Below are positions 43,895-53,269 of a stretch of DNA of 64,000 bases, piece after piece. This DNA is from Algoriphagus yeomjeoni (GTDB taxonomy: Bacteria > Bacteroidota > Bacteroidia > Cytophagales > Cyclobacteriaceae). The stretch covers positions 1-64,000 of the forward strand of contig NZ_QLLK01000004.1 of assembly GCF_003259505.1 (NCBI RefSeq), written 5' to 3'. A model generated the notes under the pieces. The model worked only from the letters and a program-made list of their open reading frames with translations, made no database searches and was not told where the DNA came from. Positions within the stretch are counted from its first letter, which is position 1. Every line of letters begins with the position of its first letter. The translations under genes were made by a program, and so were the position numbers.

Positions 43895-45124
43895 TTGAAA
43901 GATAAGAGAATTGCAATCCTAGGTGCTGGAGGATTAGGTGTTTGCACAGCCTTAGAGCTAGCAAATCGTGGCTATACAGTTGATGTCTATGAAGAAAATA
44001 GTGCTCCAGTAAAAAAAGCAAGTTATGTCCAAGAGGGTAAAATTCATCTAGGGCTGATTTATGCGATGGATCGAGATTTTCATACAGCTAAGGAGATGAT
44101 TAATGGGGCATTACATTTTATTTCCTATTTGAAGCGATGGGTTGAAATCAATCCTGAAGATATTATTTCTACCCCTTTTTACTATGGTGTTCATACCGGT
44201 TCATTAATGAGCCCGGAAGAAGTATCTGTACATTATCAGCATTGCAGTAATTATTTTGCCGAGGCTAGAAAACATTTCAAAAAAGACTACCTCGATCTAT
44301 TTGAGTCTTTAGAAGTATCAAAGCTGGCCAACTCTCAAATTGGAGATATTGCGAATCCAGAATATATGTCTGCAGTTTTTCAGACTACCGAATACGCGGT
44401 AGAGCCGAGAATTATTTCAAAAAAGCTCACAGAAGCGATTGTTTCCCACCCAAATGTTAATCTATTTCTCAATACTAAAGTCACGGCAGTTTCTGATCAG
44501 GGAAATAGCCTAAAAGTTCATTTTATTCGTGACTCCAAGGTGGATTCGGAGAGCTATTCAGAGGTAATCAATGCTACTTGGAATGGTTTGCTTGCTATAG
44601 ACAAAACTATGGGTATCGAACCCGCGCAGAAATGGTCACATCGCTATAAATTTGGCAATAAAATCTTCATCCCCTTAAAGCCTGATGATTTACCATCTCT
44701 TACCATTGTACAAGGTCCTTTTGGGGATACTGTAAATTTCAGAAATAGAGGTCTTTTTATGTCTTGGTATCCAGTAGGAAGGACAGGCTGGTCTGAAGAT
44801 TACCGGGCTCCTGAGTGGGATACTCAGTATTCTGAAGAGGAACGAATGGAGGTGTTCGAAAAAAGCTTGGAAAAAATTGCACTTAGGATCCCGAAGTTGA
44901 ACAACCTTAAATTCGAAACTAAAGACATCAGTCCTGTAGGTGGGGTGATATACGCCCATGGCAATAAAGATGTAGATTCTGCAGAAAGTAGGTTGCATAC
45001 GCGTTTTGAGGTGGGTATGCGATCCTTTGGTAATTATCACACAGTGAATACTGGTAAGTACACCATTATTCCTTTGCTGGCTGTTACCATAGCTAATCAG
45101 ATTACTGGAAAAACCCTAAACTAA
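43895..45124 (+). CDS. FAD-dependent oxidoreductase (DAO type)
   Basis: The 409-residue protein begins with a dinucleotide-binding fold, RIAILGAGGLGVCTALELA, at about residues 4-22, then YVQEGKIHLGLIY, and ends with a GMRSFGNYHTVNTGKYTI segment. It fits the D-amino-acid oxidase/glycine oxidase-like superfamily; the substrate is not predictable. The start is TTG at 43895; no ATG exists before the Rossmann motif. It is followed after 6 bases by a glycosyltransferase gene, also starting with TTG, which suggests joint synthesis or modification of a glycoconjugate. Confidence 0.8.
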   Translation: MKDKRIAILGAGGLGVCTALELANRGYTVDVYEENSAPVKKASYVQEGKIHLGLIYAMDRDFHTAKEMINGALHFISYLKRWVEINPEDIISTPFYYGVHTGSLMSPEEVSVHYQHCSNYFAEARKHFKKDYLDLFESLEVSKLANSQIGDIANPEYMSAVFQTTEYAVEPRIISKKLTEAIVSHPNVNLFLNTKVTAVSDQGNSLKVHFIRDSKVDSESYSEVINATWNGLLAIDKTMGIEPAQKWSHRYKFGNKIFIPLKPDDLPSLTIVQGPFGDTVNFRNRGLFMSWYPVGRTGWSEDYRAPEWDTQYSEEERMEVFEKSLEKIALRIPKLNNLKFETKDISPVGGVIYAHGNKDVDSAESRLHTRFEVGMRSFGNYHTVNTGKYTIIPLLAVTIANQITGKTLN

Positions 45125-45130
45125 TTTGCC

Positions 45131-46093
45131 TTGAAAAGTCCGCTGATATCCATCATAATAGCTACCTATAATTCCAGTCATGTGCTTCGCTATGCAATGC
45201 AAAGTGTGCTAGATTCAGATTATCAAAATTGGGAAATGATCGTGATTGGAGATTGCTGTACTGACGATACAGAAGAGGTGGTCCTAGGCTTTAATGATCC
45301 TCGGATTTCCTTTTCAAATTTGGAGCAAAATAGTGGTCAACAAGCAAGACCAACCAATGTAGCACTCGGAAAAGCAAAAGGAGAATATATTGCTTTTCTG
45401 AATCAAGATGACCTTTACTTTAAAGATCACTTAAGTAGGTGTGTGGTGGAAATCATGCAATCTCAAGCTGAGTTTATGATTGTTCCTGGGATCAAAATTT
45501 CTCCTTCGACACCCCAAGACCTAGATAATAATTCATTTGCCGCCGAAATGTATGCGGTTCATCCTCAGGGGAAATTTTCAGCGCACATATTTAGTATTGC
45601 ATCTACTTGGTTTGTGCATCATTCTGTTCCAAAAAAAATTGGAGATTGGAAAATGGAGAAAGAACTGTTTGTCACTCCTTCACAAGAATGGCTTTTCCGT
45701 GCACATACAAAAGATATTGCTTTTCATTTTCCGCAGCGTGCGGGAGTTATCATTATTCATAGTGCAGAACGAAAAGGGTTTTATACAGAGAATAAAAGCT
45801 TCGAGCACGATTATTTCTTCTCTAGAATACATGATCTAGCATTTAAACTGAGCTTATTAGAAAAAGCAGCAGTGAAAAGTTCAAGTGATTACAATCATCA
45901 AGTGTTCATAAACCGCAATAATCCTATTCGAAGAATGATAGCTAAGCCTTTTCATAGGATTTTGAAAAGCTTTGGTATTCACCCAACTACTTTTCGACTT
46001 TACTTGAAATGGAAAAAAAGAGGGAAATACATAGGACATTTAAAAGCTTTTGCTGAGCAGCCTAAAGAGGAAGGCGTAATTGAAAAGTCCTAA
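45131..46093 (+). CDS. Family 2 glycosyltransferase
   Basis: The 320-residue protein is a GT-A fold glycosyltransferase. IIATYNSSHVLRYAMQSVLDS at about 8-28 is the N-terminal motif, GDCCTDDTEEV the following nucleotide-binding loop, and FLNQDDLYFKDHLSR the metal-binding Asp-Asp region. The C-terminus is basic, with several Lys/Arg clusters but no membrane helix. It starts from TTG and is coupled with the oxidoreductase upstream. Donor and acceptor sugars are unknown. Confidence 0.87.
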   Translation: MKSPLISIIIATYNSSHVLRYAMQSVLDSDYQNWEMIVIGDCCTDDTEEVVLGFNDPRISFSNLEQNSGQQARPTNVALGKAKGEYIAFLNQDDLYFKDHLSRCVVEIMQSQAEFMIVPGIKISPSTPQDLDNNSFAAEMYAVHPQGKFSAHIFSIASTWFVHHSVPKKIGDWKMEKELFVTPSQEWLFRAHTKDIAFHFPQRAGVIIIHSAERKGFYTENKSFEHDYFFSRIHDLAFKLSLLEKAAVKSSSDYNHQVFINRNNPIRRMIAKPFHRILKSFGIHPTTFRLYLKWKKRGKYIGHLKAFAEQPKEEGVIEKS

Positions 46094-46275
46094 TAAAGAT
46101 TTGACAGTTTCCCATTGAGTGTTAACGCTTGTTTGGTCATTAACTGTGAATTAGTAACTAAATCGTTCAATCCACCTGAATTTGGTATTCGTTTGCAGTG
46201 TCAACTACTCATCATCACCTACTTATAACTCGAATACTCAAAGCAAACATCACTTACCTCTCATCCTAAACTCCT

Positions 46276-46305
46276 TTTGCATAAAGCATTATCGTAGTAG
46301 ATTGG
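46276..46305 (+). promoter_or_regulatory. Candidate promoter of the propeller-amidohydrolase gene
   Basis: TTTG at 46276-46279 is followed after 18 bases by TAGATTGG at 46298-46305, one change from TAnnTTTG. It would start transcription about 20 bases before the ATG at 46334. Confidence 0.45.
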
Positions 46306-46333
46306 ATGTTTTAAATCAACCAACAACCCAAAT

Positions 46334-49300
46334 ATGAAAAAGCTAATTCTAGCAATGCTAGCCTTGACTTTCTCTTTTGCAACATTTGCTCAAGATGATT
46401 CTGCGAAGTCAGAGAAGAAAAAGGACTTACCACTTGAATCAGGAAGAACATTTGACTTTGACCTTTCTGAAGGTTCCTGGATTGCTTTAGATGTAAGTCC
46501 CGATGGAAAATCCATTGTTTTTGACTTCTTAGGAGATATTTACACTATTCCGATCACCGGTGGCGATGCAACTCAACTTACGGAAGGGATGCAGTTTGAT
46601 GCACAACCTCGATATAGTCCTGACGGTAAAAAAATCATTTTTATCTCGGATGAATCAGGCGGAGAAAACGTCTGGACTCTGAACTTGGATGACAAGGAAA
46701 AAAAGCAAATCACCAAAGGAAACGACAATAGATATCAAGGTCCAGAATGGACTCCTGATGGAAAATACATGATTGCATCCCGGCAAGGTGGTGATGGATC
46801 GCATAAAATATGGCTTTATCATGTCGATGGTGGTTCAGGCGTCGCGCTGGTCAAAGAACCAAATTCATTAAGAATGCTAGAAGGAGCATTTAGTGATGAC
46901 GATCAATATGTTTGGTTTTCAGAACGTAGTGGCTCTTGGACCTACAATGCACCCATGCCTCAATACCAGATTTCTAAGTACGATCGAGAATCAGGTGAGA
47001 TGATTGAGCAGTCTTCTCGCTATGGTTCAGCTTTTCGTCCAACTCCTAGCAGTGATGGGAAATGGTTGGTTTATGCCACACGACATGAAACGGAAACAGG
47101 ATTAATTTTGCGAGATCTGGTCACAGGAGATGAGAGTTGGTTGGCATATCCTATTCAGCATGACGATCAAGAATCCAGAGCATCAAGAGATGTACTTCCG
47201 GGATTTTCTTGGACTCCTGATAACAAAAGCATTGTGATCTCATACGGTGGTAAAATTCATCAAATAGAGGTAGCTAGTAAAAAGGCTATTGAAATTCCTT
47301 TCAGAGTAAAAAGTAGCATTCCTTTAGGTCCAGAGTTGGATTTCGACTATCCAATTTCAGATGATGAAAAATTCACTGTTACTCAAATCAGAGATATAGC
47401 CCCATCGCCTAATGGGAAGCAATTGGCATTTACGGCTCTAAATGAGTTGTATCTAGTGGATTTGCCAAATGGCACACCAAAGAAACTTGTGACTTTGGAT
47501 GAAACCCAAGCAGAGCCAACATGGTCTCCTGATGGGCAATGGATTGCCTTTGTCACTTGGCAGTCTGAAGGTGGAAAACTATATAAAATAAGACCTAACG
47601 GGTCTGACTTAACTCAGCTTAACAGAGCTGATGGCGTTTTCCAAAACCCAGTCTGGAATAACGACGGGACTAAAATCGTGCTGATCAAAGGTCAGTCAGA
47701 AGATTTCAGAAATGCCCTCCAAAGAACAGCATTTAGAGGTACAAGTGATCTTATTTGGATCTCTGCCAATGGTTCTGAAAATAACTTTATTTCTTTTACC
47801 AATGGCAGATCAAATCCACACTTCACCAAAAACTCGGATCGTATTTATTTATCAGGTAGGAGTGGATTAGTTTCAATTCGCTGGGATGGGACAGACGAGA
47901 AAGAACACGTGCAGGTGACAGGAAAATCAGCTCCTGGTTCTTCCAATGCTCCAAGAGCGGATTGGATAAAAATGGCCAGAGAAGGTGATCAGGCATTGGC
48001 AGCTATTGGAACGGATTTATTTGTAGTAACTGTACCTCAGGTTAGTGAAAAAGCGCCAAGTATTTCAGTTTCTGACGCAACAAAATCGGCTTTTCCAGCT
48101 CGTCAATTGACAGATATTGGTGGACAATTCCCTGCATGGGGTTGGGACAGCAAGACAGTTCACTGGGCTATTGGAAATGCTCACGTTGCATATTCACTAG
48201 ATGATGCTAAAGCTTTTGAAGTACAAAAGGAAGCTGAAGCAAAGGCGAAGAAGGAAACAGAAAAAGATACGGATACTAAAAAAGCAGCCGAAGAGAAGAA
48301 AGAAGAGGATAAAACATCAAAAGAATACGAGCCAATCGAACGGAGAATCGAAGTAAGGGCAGATCGAGATATCCCTCAGGGAACTGTACTCCTTAAAAAT
48401 GCTCGTTTGCTGACAATGAAGGATAATGAGGTACTAGAAGGCACTGATATTCTAATTGAAAACAATCGCATTAAGGAAATTGGGAAAGACATTCAGGTGG
48501 GAAATAAGGTCCAGGTTATTGATGCTACTGGAAAAACCATTCTTCCGGGATTTGTAGATACTCATTCGCACTTCCGTCATCCCGTGAATTTGCACAGGGG
48601 AGAGTTCTGGCCTTACCTGACCAATTTGGCTTTTGGTGTAACAACCACCCGTGATCCTCAGACAGCAACGACTGATGTATTGACCTATGGTGACTTAGTG
48701 GATGCTGGCAAACTTATTGGACCAAGAATTTACTCTACTGGCCCAGGCATTTTTGCAAGTGAGAATGTCAGCAGCTTAGAAAATGCCCGCAAAGTAATGA
48801 AGCGCTACAGTTCTTATTACAATACCAAAACTGTGAAAATGTATGGCGCAGGAAATCGTCAGCAGCGGCAATGGATTATTCAAGCGGCTCGGGAGCATAA
48901 TATTATGCCTACTACTGAAGGAGGGCTTGATTTTAAGAATAACCTTACGCAAGTAATTGATGGGTATCCAGGTCATGAGCATTCCTTTCCGATTTTCCCA
49001 TTGTACAAAGACGTGATTGACTTGGTAGCTTTTTCAAGGACTGTCTACACACCAACATTATTAGTGGCTTATGGCGGACCTTGGACGGAGAACTATTTCT
49101 ACGCAACAGAAAACCCTCATGACGATCCTAAGTTGACTCATTTTATGCCACATTGGAACTTGGACTCTAGAACCCGAAGACGTAACGATGGCTGGTTTAT
49201 GGAAGATGAATATGTACATGTAGAGGAATCAACCTTTGCAAAGGACTTGGTAGAAGCTGGTGGTCGTGCAGGCATTGGTAGCCATGGACAATTACAAGGT

Positions 49301-49630
49301 TTAGGCTATCACTGGGAGCTTTGGGCGGTGCAATCTGGAGGCATGTCTGAATATGATGTACTTAGAGTTGCGACCATCCTTGGTGCCGAAGCCATAGGAT
49401 TAGATCAAGATTTAGGAACACTGGAAGTAGGTAAACTAGGGGATTTGGTAATACTAAATAGCAATCCATTGGACAACATTAAAAACTCTAAAGACATCAG
49501 TCATGTGATGATGAACGGGAGATTATATGAAGGAAATACCTTGGATGAAGTGCATCCTGAAGTGAAGAAAATGCCAGAGTTTTGGTGGCAAGATTATGCT
49601 CCAAAGGATGTTCCGGGGGTAAAACCATAG
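46334..49630 (+). CDS. Secreted TolB-like propeller / amidohydrolase fusion
   Basis: The 1098-residue protein has a signal peptide to about residue 19. Residues about 40-630 form one or two TolB/PD40 propellers, shown by repeated DGKxIxF-type strands such as SPDGKKIIFISDES and SPDGQWIAFVTW. A charged linker at about 635-680 is rich in Lys, Glu and Ala. The amidohydrolase domain at about 684-1085 has the metal motif DTHSHFRHP at about 742, further metal His in GGLDFKNNLTQVIDGYPGHEHS and HGQLQGLGYH, and a C-terminal LEVGKLGDLVIL. Family members include imidazolonepropionase-like hydrolases; the substrate is not known, a small amide or peptide being likely. Confidence 0.87.
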   Translation: MKKLILAMLALTFSFATFAQDDSAKSEKKKDLPLESGRTFDFDLSEGSWIALDVSPDGKSIVFDFLGDIYTIPITGGDATQLTEGMQFDAQPRYSPDGKKIIFISDESGGENVWTLNLDDKEKKQITKGNDNRYQGPEWTPDGKYMIASRQGGDGSHKIWLYHVDGGSGVALVKEPNSLRMLEGAFSDDDQYVWFSERSGSWTYNAPMPQYQISKYDRESGEMIEQSSRYGSAFRPTPSSDGKWLVYATRHETETGLILRDLVTGDESWLAYPIQHDDQESRASRDVLPGFSWTPDNKSIVISYGGKIHQIEVASKKAIEIPFRVKSSIPLGPELDFDYPISDDEKFTVTQIRDIAPSPNGKQLAFTALNELYLVDLPNGTPKKLVTLDETQAEPTWSPDGQWIAFVTWQSEGGKLYKIRPNGSDLTQLNRADGVFQNPVWNNDGTKIVLIKGQSEDFRNALQRTAFRGTSDLIWISANGSENNFISFTNGRSNPHFTKNSDRIYLSGRSGLVSIRWDGTDEKEHVQVTGKSAPGSSNAPRADWIKMAREGDQALAAIGTDLFVVTVPQVSEKAPSISVSDATKSAFPARQLTDIGGQFPAWGWDSKTVHWAIGNAHVAYSLDDAKAFEVQKEAEAKAKKETEKDTDTKKAAEEKKEEDKTSKEYEPIERRIEVRADRDIPQGTVLLKNARLLTMKDNEVLEGTDILIENNRIKEIGKDIQVGNKVQVIDATGKTILPGFVDTHSHFRHPVNLHRGEFWPYLTNLAFGVTTTRDPQTATTDVLTYGDLVDAGKLIGPRIYSTGPGIFASENVSSLENARKVMKRYSSYYNTKTVKMYGAGNRQQRQWIIQAAREHNIMPTTEGGLDFKNNLTQVIDGYPGHEHSFPIFPLYKDVIDLVAFSRTVYTPTLLVAYGGPWTENYFYATENPHDDPKLTHFMPHWNLDSRTRRRNDGWFMEDEYVHVEESTFAKDLVEAGGRAGIGSHGQLQGLGYHWELWAVQSGGMSEYDVLRVATILGAEAIGLDQDLGTLEVGKLGDLVILNSNPLDNIKNSKDISHVMMNGRLYEGNTLDEVHPEVKKMPEFWWQDYAPKDVPGVKP

Positions 49631-49755
49631 GCAGGAACTCAATCCAGATCTTACGATTTGCCTTAATAATAAGCCCTTCGTATTACCCTTTCGCCTTGAT
49701 AAGCATATTATAAATATTCAGTATATACTTCTTTGAATGAAAAGTAGAGATTTAG

Positions 49756-49795
49756 GTCAAGCAATTATTGAATTTAGCCTCATTAATTGCTTGAC
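49756..49795. repeat. Perfect 12-base inverted repeat between convergent genes
   Basis: GTCAAGCAATTA and TAATTGCTTGAC surround a 16-base loop about midway between the amidohydrolase and CrtA-like genes. There is no U tract on either side, so it may be a weak terminator or a protein-binding dyad. Confidence 0.4.
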
Positions 49796-49885
49796 TTACA
49801 TTTAATCCAGAAGCATTTTTTGATCTATCTCTCATTTAGCACCATTTTACGATTCTTAATTATTACCCCTCTAATTCCCGGTTTT

Positions 49886-50602
49886 TTAGAGTAATTTATC
49901 CAATTGGAAATCTAAATTACCCCAACTTCCTTCAGTTCTGTAGGGGATGAAATTTGCAAAAAGCTCTTCAGCGTACCAGCCCAGCTCACGCGTTTTTTTG
50001 ATCACTTCCATGTGAAGAGGATTTCCATAAGCGTAATTATGCATAGCTTCATATGATTCCCAAATGCTAAAAGTAGCTTGCATAAACCAAGGGTATTCTC
50101 CTATACCAATGGAATATATCGAACCTTTGACCTCATCTACTTTTTTTCCCAAAGAGGGGACTTTACTCCAGAATTTAGGGAGGAACTTTAGCTTTATCCT
50201 TGCTCTAGTGATTACCGCTATGGGCCCAGTTGGTTTGATTTCCTGTGTTTCATAGGGGTTAGTTCCAGACCAGAGGCCATGTGCTCTCGTAGTTTTCAGA
50301 AAGATGGTGTACAGTTCGGAGGTTCTATTTCTAAATTCTAAAAAAGTCTTTGAATTTTGCATGAATTCATCTGCATACGCTTCTGATTCCCAGACACAGT
50401 GGAGCGCATAAATGTTAACATTGAGCATTTTAGAAAAACCATTCTTTCCGCCACTACCCATCAATTTGAAAAAAGTAAGCCCAAGTACTTTAGCAAATTT
50501 TTTCGGAGCCTTTTGCATTTGCGCGAATATCCAGAAGGTATTTAATCCTTCAAACCTTAATAAGGTAACTGTACTGACCTGAGAAACTGTTTGATCAATC
50601 AT
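49886..50602 (-). CDS. Spheroidene monooxygenase (CrtA)-like protein
   Basis: The 238-residue protein matches CrtA-like proteins: GIGEYPWFMQATFSIWESYEAMHNYAY and GWYAEELFANFIPY correspond to the conserved C-terminal part. CrtA introduces a keto group into acyclic carotenoids. No other carotenoid gene lies in the window, so the substrate, carotenoid or otherwise, is uncertain. No signal peptide is seen. The gene is monocistronic and convergent with the amidohydrolase gene. Confidence 0.75.
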   Translation of the reverse strand: MIDQTVSQVSTVTLLRFEGLNTFWIFAQMQKAPKKFAKVLGLTFFKLMGSGGKNGFSKMLNVNIYALHCVWESEAYADEFMQNSKTFLEFRNRTSELYTIFLKTTRAHGLWSGTNPYETQEIKPTGPIAVITRARIKLKFLPKFWSKVPSLGKKVDEVKGSIYSIGIGEYPWFMQATFSIWESYEAMHNYAYGNPLHMEVIKKTRELGWYAEELFANFIPYRTEGSWGNLDFQLDKLL

Positions 50603-50948
50603 AGATGGAGGTTTGCTTGTATCAACTCTTCAAAGCAAGAAATTAACTTCCTGCTTAATGATTTATATAAAAAGATATGCCATCTCTAAAAGTGTGGTAC
50701 CAGGTTTTGAGACATGTACCTACCAAGGCAAATTCTTATCTACATAAATCATAATGTAAATTCTCTAGTAGAGCTTATTGTTTTAAAAAGGGGCAAATAA
50801 TTGAAAAGCATCCTATGATATTAATTCAACCTAAGACATAGCAACTATTAGAAGATCTTAAATTAAAAATGGCATTCATTTTTGAGGATTTGAATTCTAA
50901 ATGGAATTTCCGGATTATAAGTCACCGTACTGACTAAAACCTTCAATT
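50603..50948. other. Gene-free region
   Basis: The 346 bases between the CrtA-like gene and the glycosyltransferase are AT-rich. They contain no convincing frame, RNA gene or TAnnTTTG box for the minus strand. The end overlaps the hairpin of the glycosyltransferase gene. Confidence 0.3.
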
Positions 50949-50974
50949 ATCAAATCCTCAAAAGGGATTTGATA
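50948..50974 (-). terminator. Stem-loop spanning the end of the glycosyltransferase gene
   Basis: The 9-base arms ATCAAATCC and GGATTTGAT, plus one further pair, enclose a short loop and include the stop codon. No T tract follows on the minus strand, so termination is doubtful and an RNA-stability role is possible. Confidence 0.35.
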
Positions 50975-51795
50975 TATTTTTTAAAGAAATATCCCGAACC
51001 ACTAGTAAGAAAAGTATACATACTAAAATGAATATATCTGAAAAAATAAAAGTGTATCATAGCAAAATCCCGTGCTGTTTCCCGCTTTTTCTTTGATCGA
51101 AATATGCCTGAAGAATTGTACCTGTAGAACGAAGAAGTAAACGACTGACCAGCTATTTTTCCTTTATTTTTAAAATAAGAAAATAACACCATATCCATAG
51201 CGAAAGCTTTGTAGATAATAGGATTGGACAAAAGCGATTTAAGATCATTTCTAAACATCCATGTCGAGACATGCCCTAGGTAATGAATCGTTTTTAATTC
51301 TTCAGGCTCAAAGATTCTGTCCTGCACTGGCTCCACAAAGCTGCTGAGATTTTGCCTTTGATGTATGTAGCTTGAATAGACTAAACTGACCTCAGGATTT
51401 TCATTCAGAAATTGATACTGCTTTTGCAGTTTCTCATTGTCAATCCAATAGTCGTCACCATCGCAAAGACAAATGAATTTTCCTTTTGCCGCCTTTAAGT
51501 TCTCAAGGAAGTTAAACCGTCCAGTTTTCTTTCCTCGGATGAAAATCTTATTGTTTGGATCTCTTTTAAACAATCGAATTGTCTCCGGATATTTTTTTGC
51601 ATATATCTCACAGATTTCTCCTGTACGATCCACACTGCCGTCTTCTCCAACAATAATTTCAAAGTCAAATTCTGTTTTTTGGCTTAGAAGACTATCCAGG
51701 CATTGCGCAATGTACTCTTCGTGTTGAAACGTCTGCACGCAGATGGATACCAAGGGTGAAGAAGTTATTGGAAGAGCTAAATCGTTTATGATCAT
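50950..51795 (-). CDS. Family 2 glycosyltransferase
   Basis: The 281-residue GT-A enzyme shows VSICVQTFQHEEYIAQCLDSLL at about 16-37, GEDGSVDRTGEICEIYAKKYP and the metal-binding LCDGDDYWIDNEKLQKQ. Its organisation resembles capsule and lipopolysaccharide glycosyltransferases. The ATG overlaps the NeuD-like gene by 4 bases, and it ends the three-gene unit BKACE-NeuD-GT. Substrates are unknown. Confidence 0.87.
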   Translation of the reverse strand: MIINDLALPITSSPLVSICVQTFQHEEYIAQCLDSLLSQKTEFDFEIIVGEDGSVDRTGEICEIYAKKYPETIRLFKRDPNNKIFIRGKKTGRFNFLENLKAAKGKFICLCDGDDYWIDNEKLQKQYQFLNENPEVSLVYSSYIHQRQNLSSFVEPVQDRIFEPEELKTIHYLGHVSTWMFRNDLKSLLSNPIIYKAFAMDMVLFSYFKNKGKIAGQSFTSSFYRYNSSGIFRSKKKRETARDFAMIHFYFFRYIHFSMYTFLTSGSGYFFKKYIKSLLRI

Positions 51796-52439
51796 TTTTG
51801 ACGAACTACTTTACACGGATTACCGAAAGCAATGCAATTGGCAGGAATGTCTTTCGTAACTACGCTGCCAACTCCAATAGTTGTGTTTGCACCTATGCTG
51901 ATGTTATCCTTAATAACCGCCCCAGATCCAATTAAACAGCCTTCTCCAATGTTAATCATCCCAGAAAGAATCACTCCAGGGTTGATATCAGTATATCGCC
52001 CAATTGAATTGTGATGCCCAATTCTACAGCCACGCTTCAGTGAAACTCCAAATTCAATTTTGCTTTGAGCGCTGATAATTACCCCAGGTTCTACTAAAAC
52101 ACCGGTTGAAATTAAATTAGAAGGAGCGATGTAGGCACTAGGGTGTATTACTTGAGTATACCTAGATTCTGAAATCCCATAAGAATTCAAAAAATCTTCA
52201 AAAATTGCCAATTTGTTTTCAGGGCCTGTTGCGCCAAAGAATAGCTCATCTTCTTCAGGTGGGCAACTTCCAGCTTCCTTGATCTCAATAGAGTAGATCT
52301 TCATAGGCATGAAAGGTTCTATTCCAAAGTCCTTATTTGGGTAAAACACAAACTCATTTTGCAAATTTATTTCGGATATAAGGTCCAAAAAAATTGCTGC
52401 ACTGTCTCTTGAGATCCCAACAAAGCTTATTTTACTCAT
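51792..52439 (-). CDS. NeuD-family sugar O-acyltransferase
   Basis: The 215-residue protein has an N-terminal Rossmann-like PglD/NeuD domain (GISRDSAAIFLDLISEIN) and a left-handed beta-helix of hexapeptide repeats at about 100-210, for example GCRIGHHNSIGRYTDINPGV and GSVVTKDIPANCIAFGNP. Members acetylate or acylate NDP-sugars or sialic acids using acyl-CoA. It overlaps BKACE upstream and GT downstream by 4 bases each, so it is translationally coupled to both. Its substrate here is unknown. Confidence 0.85.
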   Translation of the reverse strand: MSKISFVGISRDSAAIFLDLISEINLQNEFVFYPNKDFGIEPFMPMKIYSIEIKEAGSCPPEEDELFFGATGPENKLAIFEDFLNSYGISESRYTQVIHPSAYIAPSNLISTGVLVEPGVIISAQSKIEFGVSLKRGCRIGHHNSIGRYTDINPGVILSGMINIGEGCLIGSGAVIKDNISIGANTTIGVGSVVTKDIPANCIAFGNPCKVVRQK

Positions 52440-53269
52440 TTTTTACGATTGTAAAAGCCCAATTCTCCAAGCTCTTTTGGTGAAAAAAGTTGTTTCGAAT
52501 GAAGGGACATTATTTCATGAACTCGTAATAACAAGTTCTTATTGGTAGCTAATTTTCCTCCTTTGTGATCAAACCAGATGTTATCTTCTAATCCTACTCG
52601 AACTCCATGTCCCATAGCAATAGAAGCCCCATTTACTACAAGTTGATTTTCTCCTAATCCTGCTAAGCTTGTGAAATGATCTGATGGAATGTCTTGTAAA
52701 GCTGCTCCTATGTGCGAAAAACTAGCCTGCATCCCTGCAATATTTCCAAACAACAGGTTCCAGTAAAAGGGACCCTCAATCAAATTCTTTTTGATCAGGT
52801 ATTTCCCATAATTTATCATACCCAGATCAAAACATTCTAATTCAGGCACAACCCCATATTCTTTCATCTTGCTGGCTAGACCTAATATTGTGTCCGGGGA
52901 GTTAGTTGAGGCTTGGTGTTGGAAATTTAGTGATGATAGTGTTAAAGAACACATATCTGGCTGGAGTTCTATCACTTCAGATCTTTTGTGTAATTCGGGA
53001 AAATTTCTTCCTGAGCTACTGCCACAAATGATCAAGTCAGGACAATGCTTTCGTACGCCTTCAAATATCTCCTGATAAACAGATTTTCTATACGTAGGAG
53101 TGCCATTTAAGTCACGCGCATGGAGATGAGCAATGGTAATTCCAATTTCGTATGCTTCGTGGGTTTGCTCAATAATTTCACTTGGACTAATCGGAATGTG
53201 GGGAGTTTCTAATTTGGTAGGAACCATCCCAGTAGGGCAAAAATTAATTATTGTTTTTTTAGAATTCAT
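52436..53269 (-). CDS. BKACE-family (DUF849) beta-keto acid cleavage enzyme
   Basis: I place the start at 53269 (MNSKKTIINFCPTGMVPTK); the frame is open 16 codons further. The 277-residue protein fits 3-keto-5-aminohexanoate cleavage-type enzymes, which use acetyl-CoA to split beta-keto acids, forming acetoacetate. Visible are NFCPTGMVPTK, PHIPISPSEIIEQ and IAHLHARDLNGTP, whose two His bind zinc, and GLGENQLVVNGASIAMGHGVRVGLEDN with Glu near the active site. In this operon, with NeuD and GT downstream, a role in amino acid or unusual-sugar metabolism is conceivable, but substrate is unproven. Confidence 0.85.
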   Translation of the reverse strand: MNSKKTIINFCPTGMVPTKLETPHIPISPSEIIEQTHEAYEIGITIAHLHARDLNGTPTYRKSVYQEIFEGVRKHCPDLIICGSSSGRNFPELHKRSEVIELQPDMCSLTLSSLNFQHQASTNSPDTILGLASKMKEYGVVPELECFDLGMINYGKYLIKKNLIEGPFYWNLLFGNIAGMQASFSHIGAALQDIPSDHFTSLAGLGENQLVVNGASIAMGHGVRVGLEDNIWFDHKGGKLATNKNLLLRVHEIMSLHSKQLFSPKELGELGFYNRKK

